From: DATATV01 sp035551355
GTDB taxonomy: Bacteria; Actinomycetota; Actinomycetes; Mycobacteriales; Pseudonocardiaceae
Assembly (NCBI GenBank): GCA_035551355.1
Contig: DASZNF010000058.1
Coordinates: 19,177 to 83,176, forward strand
DNA length: 64,000 nt
Reading direction: 5' to 3'
The translations under genes were made by a program, and so were the position numbers. Position 1 is the stretch's first letter; each line of letters starts with the position of its first letter. Below the pieces are notes generated by a model. That model did no database searches. It was not told where the DNA came from and saw nothing but the letters and a program-made list of their open reading frames with translations. Of this stretch, positions 57,072 to 64,000 are shown piece after piece.

Positions 57072-58798
57072 GGTCCGCCCGGTTGCCCGCGCTGCTGGCC
57101 GCGGCCCTGCTGGTGGTCGGCGGGTGCGCCGCGATCCCCACCCAGACCCTGCCGCAACCGGCCAACATCGGGCTGGGCCAGGACAACCAGGCCGCCGTGC
57201 CACAGCCGGAGAACGGCCTGTCGCCGCCGGACATCGTGCGCGACTTCCTGGACAACACCGCCGACTCGACCGGCGACTACGCCGCGGCCGCCGCCTACCT
57301 GGCGCCGGGTTCGCGGGCCGGGTGGAACCCGAAGGCGTCGGTGCAGATCATCTCCACCGACTTCAACACGTTTCCCTCGTCCACCAAGGACCCGAACCAG
57401 CAGATGATCACGGTGCGGGCCAGCGTGGTGGGCACGCTGAACCCGGACGGGTCGTTCACCGCGGGGACGGGGGAGTTCCAGACGTCCTACCAGGTGAACC
57501 GGCAACGGGACGGGCAGTGGCGGATCGTGCGGCCCGCGGACGGGCTGGTGATCCCGTACAGCTTCTTCCAGGTCAACTACCACCAGGTGCCGATCTACTT
57601 CTACGACCCGTCGTTCAGCCAGCTGGTGCCGGATCTGCGGTGGGTGACCACCGAACCGACCAGTGGGCTGCCGGCCCGGATCGTCGACCTACTGCTGGAC
57701 GGCCCGAGCGCGGCCGTGCACGGCGCGATGAACTCGGCCGTTCCCAGCGGGGTGACCCCGAAGACGACGGTGGAACAGACCGACGACGGCGCCATCCTGG
57801 TCAACCTGGACCATGTGCCGACCGAGACCGACCACACCAAACAGCTGATGGTGGCCCAGATCGTGGCGTCGCTGCACACCGAGACCGATGGTGTGGTGCG
57901 GGTGGAGTCGGAGGCGAACCCGCTGGTGACCGGGCATCTGGACTGGCGGTTCAGCGAGCTGCCGGTGTACCCGCTGCCCGGGCCGAGCGCGAACCTGCCC
58001 GGCCTGACCGTGGCGCACGGGCGGGTCTACTCGCTCAAGGACGGCGACCCGGTGGCCGGCCAGGCCGGCAATGGCAGTTTCACGGTGCGGACCGCCGCCC
58101 AGTCCGCCGACGGCTCGGAACTGGCGGCCGTGGTGGCCATTCCCGGCACCGGCGAGGCACTGCGGGTGGGCCAGTTCGGCGGCATGCTCAGCTACGTCGA
58201 CCTGAACGCCCAGCAGATGACCCGGCCGACCTGGGCGCCGGGCGACGTGACCGGCTCGCCCAGCCGCGAGGTCTGGACCGTGGCTGATCAACAGGTGGTC
58301 CGCGTCGACAACAACAGCTCGGCCGGCGTCTGGCAGGCCACTCCGGTGGACTCCTCGGCCCTGGCCGGCGACGGCCCGATCACGGACCTGCGCCTGTCCC
58401 GGGACGGGACCCGGGTGGCGGTGGTGGCCGGCGGCCACGTGTTCGTCGGTGCCGTGGTGACGTCCCTGGCCGGTTCGGTGGCCATCAAACAGGTGACCGA
58501 GCTGCAGGGCGACACCCTGTCCGGCGTGACCAGTGTGGACTGGCTGGATGCCACGGACCTGGTGGTGGCCACGAGTATGCCGAGGCTCCCGGTGGTGAAG
58601 CTGAGCCTGGACGGTCTGGTCCTGGACCCCTACCTGACCACCAACCTGACCGCCCCCGTGACCGCGGTGACCGGCGCCCCCAGTCGCCCGGTGGTGGTGG
58701 CCGACGCCAACGGTCTGTGGGAAACCTCGGACACGACCGAGATCTGGCAGTCCATCCAGCACACCGACAACGGCGTCATCCCCCTTTACCCCGGTTGA
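57068..58798 (+). CDS. lpqB: Lipoprotein LpqB
   Basis: LpqB binds the MtrB sensor domain outside the membrane and tunes MtrAB signalling. The 576-residue protein has a lipoprotein signal with lipobox VVGGC near residues 16-20, a GerMN-like region and a C-terminal beta-propeller-like part (VARTWAP-type blades such as TWAPGDVTGSPSREVWTV). GTG 57068 overlaps the mtrB TGA. The operon mtrA-mtrB-lpqB is complete. No terminator is seen, but two DnaA-box-like sites lie just behind. Confidence 0.95.
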   Translation: MRSARLPALLAAALLVVGGCAAIPTQTLPQPANIGLGQDNQAAVPQPENGLSPPDIVRDFLDNTADSTGDYAAAAAYLAPGSRAGWNPKASVQIISTDFNTFPSSTKDPNQQMITVRASVVGTLNPDGSFTAGTGEFQTSYQVNRQRDGQWRIVRPADGLVIPYSFFQVNYHQVPIYFYDPSFSQLVPDLRWVTTEPTSGLPARIVDLLLDGPSAAVHGAMNSAVPSGVTPKTTVEQTDDGAILVNLDHVPTETDHTKQLMVAQIVASLHTETDGVVRVESEANPLVTGHLDWRFSELPVYPLPGPSANLPGLTVAHGRVYSLKDGDPVAGQAGNGSFTVRTAAQSADGSELAAVVAIPGTGEALRVGQFGGMLSYVDLNAQQMTRPTWAPGDVTGSPSREVWTVADQQVVRVDNNSSAGVWQATPVDSSALAGDGPITDLRLSRDGTRVAVVAGGHVFVGAVVTSLAGSVAIKQVTELQGDTLSGVTSVDWLDATDLVVATSMPRLPVVKLSLDGLVLDPYLTTNLTAPVTAVTGAPSRPVVVADANGLWETSDTTEIWQSIQHTDNGVIPLYPG

Positions 58799-58826
58799 TC
58801 GCGCGGCGCCACCGGTCATCCACCCC

Positions 58827-58855
58827 TGTGGATAATTTCGCCCACCTGTGGACAG
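58827..58855. promoter_or_regulatory. Pair of DnaA-box-like sites 20 bp apart
   Basis: TGTGGATAA (58827-58835, complement TTATCCACA, a perfect DnaA box) and TGTGGACAG (58847-58855, complement CTGTCCACA, one mismatch to TTGTCCACA) have the same orientation, two helical turns apart. They lie in the 96-bp gap between lpqB and the comF-like gene. Confidence 0.55.
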
Positions 58856-58894
58856 CTCCAACGGCGACCTGATCATGCCGGGCACTGTGGTCCC

Positions 58895-59734
58895 ATGACC
58901 AACCAAAACCACCGCCCCATGCCCGCCCGTGCCCTCTGGCCGTCCACTCTCACCAGCCCGACAGCACGGCCTGACCGTCCGCCCGGGAGTAACAGGCAGC
59001 CCGCGGGAGCAGGCCGCCCGCCCGACAGGCTCGCGGTCCCGTTGCCCACGCGGCTGGCCAAGCTGGTGATCACCGTCCTGGCCGTGCTGGTCGACCTCGT
59101 GCTGCCGATCCGCTGCGCGGGCTGCGGCGAGCGGGGCATCCCCATCTGCCTGCGCTGCGCCGCGACCTTCGCCGGGCCGTTCCCGGTCCGCCGCCCCGGC
59201 CTGGCCCACGGCCCGCCCGCGTTCGCGCTCGCCGAGTACCAGGGCGCCGCCCGCACCGCGCTGCTGGCCTACAAGGAACGCGGCCGCCGTGACCTGGCCG
59301 GCGTGCTGGGCCGCACCATGGCCGCCGTCCTGCCCTGGCTGCCCGGCGCCGGCCCGGACGTCGACGGCACCTGGTGGCTGGTCCCGGCTCCATCGCGCGC
59401 GACCGAGGCCCGTCGCCGCGGTGGCTGGCACCTGGTCCGGCTGGCCCGAGCCGTCGCCTGCGCACTGGCCGCCGCGGGTCATCCGGCGGTGGTGGCGCCG
59501 GCCCTCCGGCTGGCCGGCCCGGCCCGCGATTCGGTCGGCCTGACCGCGGCCGCCCGTGCGGCCAACCTGGCCGGTCGCATCCGATTGCGGCCCGAGGGCT
59601 CCCCGCCCCGGGGTACCCCGGTGATCCTGCTCGACGACGTGATCGCCAGCGGTGCCACCGCAACCGCGTGCGCCGCCGAACTCACCGCCGCGGGCCTGAA
59701 CGTCACCGCCGTCCTCACCCTGACCGCCGTCTGA
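58895..59734 (+). CDS. ComF-family phosphoribosyltransferase-like protein
   Basis: The 279-residue protein has a cysteine zinc-finger-like site in RCAGCGERGIPICLRCA and a C-terminal phosphoribosyltransferase fold with the PRPP loop VILLDDVIASGATATAC. ComF proteins take part in DNA uptake or recombination in some bacteria; the role in actinobacteria is unknown. The first 50 residues are Pro/Arg-rich and not conserved in the family, so the true start may lie downstream of ATG 58895. Its place between lpqB and hpf matches Rv3242c. The stop lies next to a 20-bp repeat array. Confidence 0.83.
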   Translation: MTNQNHRPMPARALWPSTLTSPTARPDRPPGSNRQPAGAGRPPDRLAVPLPTRLAKLVITVLAVLVDLVLPIRCAGCGERGIPICLRCAATFAGPFPVRRPGLAHGPPAFALAEYQGAARTALLAYKERGRRDLAGVLGRTMAAVLPWLPGAGPDVDGTWWLVPAPSRATEARRRGGWHLVRLARAVACALAAAGHPAVVAPALRLAGPARDSVGLTAAARAANLAGRIRLRPEGSPPRGTPVILLDDVIASGATATACAAELTAAGLNVTAVLTLTAV

Positions 59735-59735
59735 C

Positions 59736-59807
59736 CATCCACAAAGCCGCCTGGTCATCCACAAAGCCGCCTGGTCATCCACAAAGCCGTCTGATCATCC
59801 AGAAAGG
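59736..59807. repeat. 20-bp tandem repeat, 3.6 units, after the comF-like gene
   Basis: CATCCACAAAGCCGCCTGGT occurs at 59736-59755 and 59756-59775 exactly, with two changes at 59776-59795, and a partial fourth starts at 59796. The end of the comF-like gene (GCCGTCTGA) resembles part of the unit (GCCGTCTGA-T at 59787), so the stop lies in a diverged unit. Confidence 0.95.
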
Positions 59808-59981
59808 AGGCCGGAGACCCGCTCGCCCGCCCGCTCGGCAGCCTGGGCCGCACACGCGGCGCGGACCGGCGGCGGCCGGTCGTGGTCACCCCCGCGTATC
59901 CCCCGAATGGGTTGTCTTCCCAACCCATGGGAGTCGACGAGCGGGCAACCGGGTGAACTTTTGCCGACAAACCGGGAACCG

Positions 59982-59997
59982 GTCACGGTATGGTCAC
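59982..59997. promoter_or_regulatory. Possible MtrA box (GTCAC-N6-GTCAC)
   Basis: GTCAC at 59982-59986 and 59993-59997 form an 11-bp-period direct repeat. MtrA of M. tuberculosis and Streptomyces binds direct repeats of GTMAC-type sequences with this spacing. The mtrA gene is 5 kb upstream. Binding is an inference. Confidence 0.4.
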
Positions 59998-60179
59998 GTT
60001 GTCAGGGTATGAAGCCGCCCGTGCCGACTTTCGCCGCTGTGACAGGGAAGCGGGTGGCTACGGCGGGTTTGCGCCGCAGGGGTGAATTCGTCACTCACCA
60101 TCCGGTGACGATGGCCCGTGGCGGTCGCGAATCGCCTGCTGCCCGGACCCTTACGTCACCCTGGGTGATTTTACGAGAT

Positions 60180-60194
60180 CCCCCGTCCCGGGGG
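60180..60194 (+). terminator. G/C hairpin in the hpf upstream region
   Basis: CCCCCG (60180-60185) pairs with CGGGGG (60189-60194) across 3 nt, followed by CTGTTG. It could end the upstream transcript or act as an attenuator. Confidence 0.45.
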
Positions 60195-60197
60195 CTG

Positions 60198-60224
60198 TTG
60201 CCAGCGGCGATCCGGGGCTAACGT
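60198..60224 (+). promoter_or_regulatory. Possible hpf promoter (TTGCCA-N15-TAACGT)
   Basis: TTGCCA (60198-60203) and TAACGT (60219-60224) could form a promoter with a short 15-bp spacer; the -10 fits TANNNT. Its transcript would carry the mini-ORF and the hairpin before hpf. Confidence 0.4.
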
Positions 60225-60272
60225 GCTCCGCTATCAGCCATCCTGGCCTACGGGAAGGAGGCGACAGGCCGA

Positions 60273-60299
60273 ATGATCCTGGCGCCGGGCGTGCACTGA
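60273..60299 (+). CDS. Possible 8-codon leader peptide upstream of hpf
   Basis: The ATG at 60273 is followed by codons for MILAPGVH and TGA at 60297-60299. GGAAGGAGG (60253-60261) lies 11 nt upstream, the strongest ribosome site in the region. The GATCAC/GTGATC hairpin (60312-60329) comes 12 nt after its stop. A role in translational control of hpf is an inference; it may also be unused. Confidence 0.35.
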   Translation: MILAPGVH

Positions 60300-60400
60300 C
60301 CAACTCCTGGCGATCACTCTCCGGTGATCTCTGACTTGGTGCTCGTTGTCCTCTCTTTCCGGCGCTCCAGTCCAAATCTCGCAGCGCGAGGAGGTCGTGT

Positions 60401-61084
60401 ATGGACATCGTGGTGAAGGGCCGTAACGTCGAGGTGCCCGATCACTATCGCAGCCACGTTGAAGAGAAGCTCACACGTCTTGAGCGGTACGACCGCAAGC
60501 TGATCCACTGCGACGTGGAGCTGTTCCACGAACCCAACCGCAGGCAGCACAAGTCCTGTCAGCGGGTCGAGATCACCACCAGGCTCCGTGGACAGGTCGT
60601 CCGCGCCGAAGCCACCGCCGGAGACTTCTACGCCGCACTCGACTGCGCGGCCAGCAAGCTGGAGAGCCGCCTGCGCCGGATACACGACCGCCGCCAGGTG
60701 CACTATGGGCGCCGCTGCCCGACCTCGGTCGGCCAGGCCACCGCCCAGATGACCGACGCGCCGGCCGAAACCAACGGCGCCGCGCTCCGCGCCCCCGCTC
60801 CCACCGCGCTGCTCGACCAGCAGCCGGAGCCGACCGCCTTCGGCAGCGCCACGGTGCCCGAGCAGCGTTGGAACGACGGGCTTGAGGACGCCGCCGAGCG
60901 CCTTCCCGGCCAGATCGTGCGCGAGAAGGAGCACGAGGCCAAGCCCATGTCCGTGGACGCAGCCCTCTACGAGATGGAGCTGGTCGGCCACGACTTCTAC
61001 CTCTACTTCGACGTCGACTGCAGCCAGCCCAGCGTCGTCTATCGCAGGAAGGGTTTTGACTACGGCGTGATCCGCCTCGCCTGA
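60401..61084 (+). CDS. hpf: Ribosome hibernation promoting factor, long form (HPF)
   Basis: HPF binds the 30S subunit in resting cells, and the long form pairs ribosomes into 100S dimers. The 227-residue protein has an N-terminal S30AE domain (MDIVVKGRNVEVPDHYRSHVEEKL, HKSCQRVEITTRLRGQVVRAE, YAALDCAASKLESRLRRI), a linker of about 60 residues and the C-terminal dimerisation domain (MSVDAALYEMELVGHDFYLY, VVYRRKGFDYGVIRL). ATG 60401 has GAGGAGG upstream. A hairpin terminator follows at 61096. The order hpf-secA is as in M. tuberculosis (Rv3241c-Rv3240c). Confidence 0.96.
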   Translation: MDIVVKGRNVEVPDHYRSHVEEKLTRLERYDRKLIHCDVELFHEPNRRQHKSCQRVEITTRLRGQVVRAEATAGDFYAALDCAASKLESRLRRIHDRRQVHYGRRCPTSVGQATAQMTDAPAETNGAALRAPAPTALLDQQPEPTAFGSATVPEQRWNDGLEDAAERLPGQIVREKEHEAKPMSVDAALYEMELVGHDFYLYFDVDCSQPSVVYRRKGFDYGVIRLA

Positions 61085-61095
61085 GTCGCCGTCCG

Positions 61096-61128
61096 GGCCG
61101 GGCTGACCCATCGCGGCGCAGCCCGGCC
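61096..61128 (+). terminator. Terminator hairpin after hpf
   Basis: GGCCGGGCTG (61096-61105) pairs perfectly with CAGCCCGGCC (61119-61128) across a 13-nt loop, 11 bp behind the hpf stop. Confidence 0.7.
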
Positions 61129-61241
61129 GGCTGGCCGAATCCCGGCCGAAGCCACCAGATCCGCCGTAGTTCACCGCGTCGACACGACGGTGCCGACGCA
61201 CAACCCTCACGAGCCGACCTGTCGTCGGCGCGCCGATACAT

Positions 61242-61355
61242 CGCGACCGAGCGGTAACCGCCACAACACCCCGCTCATCGCGAAGCCCAGCGCGAAAATC
61301 TCCTCCCGCCGCGAACGCACTCGGCTCGTGGCGAACCAACTCCGTCTGTCGCGAA
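61242..61355. repeat. Degenerate ~19-20-bp repeats (CGCGAAC core) before secA
   Basis: The core CGCGA(A/C) occurs near 61242, 61280, 61291, 61310, 61331 and 61350, mostly 19-21 bp apart or a multiple of it. The region 61129-61550 has no protein gene that I can support. Confidence 0.6.
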
Positions 61356-61462
61356 CACGCAGCTCAGGAAGTCGTATTCGACACGGCCGTGTCCACCCGA
61401 ACGGGTGGACGGGCTCCCAATCGACCCGCCAACCGGTACTCCGGTGGAACTCAGGGCGGCGG

Positions 61463-61488
61463 CTCGTTCGTTGGTCTTTTCGAACGAG
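61463..61488. promoter_or_regulatory. Inverted repeat CTCGTTCG-N10-CGAACGAG upstream of secA
   Basis: Two perfect 8-bp arms (61463-61470 and 61481-61488) with the loop TTGGTCTTTT lie about 65 bp before the presumed -10 of secA. It may be an operator or a stem-loop. Confidence 0.55.
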
Positions 61489-61554
61489 TCATGTCCCCAC
61501 CGGTGTATCCGGGCGAATATCCCTGTGCCGGTACACGGCGTGTCCGGGCATGCC

Positions 61555-61560
61555 TACGAT
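61555..61560 (+). promoter_or_regulatory. -10 element TACGAT of secA
   Basis: TACGAT in CCTACGATGAGC is a good TANNNT box. A start near 61567 gives a leader of about 60 nt before the ATG at 61626. Confidence 0.5.
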
Positions 61561-61625
61561 GAGCGGTGGCATGCCCGGCCACGGGCGCAGTGACCATCGG
61601 CATACAGCAAGTGAGGTCGACCAGG

Positions 61626-64000
<2,375 letters not shown>

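Larger units (their letters stand above)
59808..60400 (+). other. Long non-coding leader/intergenic region upstream of hpf
   Basis: No convincing protein gene lies in this 593-bp region; an open frame at 59907-60221 lacks a ribosome site and family features. It holds, in order, a GTCAC-N6-GTCAC direct repeat (59982-59997), GGGTAT (60005-60010), a 13-bp palindrome TCACCCTGGGTGA (60156-60168), a G/C hairpin (60180-60194), a possible promoter (60198-60224), a mini-ORF with a strong ribosome site (60273-60299) and a small hairpin GATCAC/GTGATC (60312-60329). hpf is therefore probably regulated at several levels. Confidence 0.6.

Noticed and set aside
59907..60221. 104-codon open frame upstream of hpf
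   Set aside because: No ribosome site, no recognisable family, and it overlaps palindromes and a hairpin that look regulatory.
59808..60400. c-di-AMP (ydaO-type) riboswitch in the hpf leader
   Set aside because: The conserved purine-rich blocks of the aptamer could not be found; only simple hairpins are present.

Overview
The window is high-GC chromosomal DNA from an actinomycete, most likely of the Pseudonocardiaceae or a close mycolata relative. Evidence: many GTG starts, -10 elements of TANNNT type placed 6-9 nt before start codons (leaderless genes), WhiB, LCP, mtrAB-lpqB and F420 genes, and a backbone matching in order the Mycobacterium tuberculosis block from the GtrA gene and purK/purE/fadE25 (Rv3277-Rv3274c) to secA1 (Rv3240c). 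The genus cannot be fixed from the sequence alone. No rRNA, tRNA, insertion sequence, prophage or CRISPR array was seen.

Layout. 1-1.1 kb: end of a TNT-type toxin gene overlapping a putative immunity gene with a repeat tail, followed by a stack of short tandem repeats. 1.1-9.3 kb: hisN, a two-component system, gtrA, an LppU-like protein, a membrane-tethered ECF sigma factor and a degenerate GGDEF-like protein. 9.3-15.5 kb: purK-purE, an acyl-CoA dehydrogenase, an HhH membrane protein, a DUF234-type ATPase and a TIGR03089 protein. 15.5-28.1 kb: cell-wall and glycan region with two LCP ligases, rmlD, a DUF302 protein, five glycosyltransferase genes in two divergent groups, and wbbL. 28.2-34.3 kb: a hypothetical, an AlkA-like glycosylase, the minus-strand group S2P protease-fbiA-fbiB-NUDIX, and whiB2. 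34.3-46.6 kb: a 1221-residue membrane glycosyltransferase, a zincin-like protein and DUF3499 protein (divergent), the mannose pathway (phosphomannomutase, Trm112-like, SIS protein, manA), a CDF transporter and a secreted GH27 alpha-galactosidase. 46.6-53.8 kb: an RmlB-like dehydratase with a Cys in the catalytic motif, an orphan MutL, a membrane lipase-like protein, sahH and a Ser/Thr-rich membrane protein. 53.9-64 kb: tmk, mtrA-mtrB-lpqB, comF-like, hpf and the 5' part of secA.

How it works together. Much of the window serves the envelope: rhamnose supply (rmlB, rmlD), rhamnosyl transfer (wbbL), LCP-mediated attachment of polymers, mannose activation (manA, pmm), many glycosyltransferases, and MtrAB-LpqB control of the wall and cell cycle, with SecA for export. 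Coupled overlaps (ATGA/GTGA) mark purK-purE, fbiA-fbiB-NUDIX, Trm112-SIS, mtrB-lpqB and toxin-immunity.

The most unusual trait is a set of short tandem repeats (period 9 to 63 bp), both in-frame within genes and running across stop codons into intergenic DNA, at more than ten loci. The densest stack (418-1096) holds five different arrays. Other points of interest are the TNT/immunity pair, the sigma/anti-sigma/sensor fusion protein, the orphan MutL next to the variant RmlB, and the long hpf leader with a possible MtrA box, hairpins and a mini-ORF.
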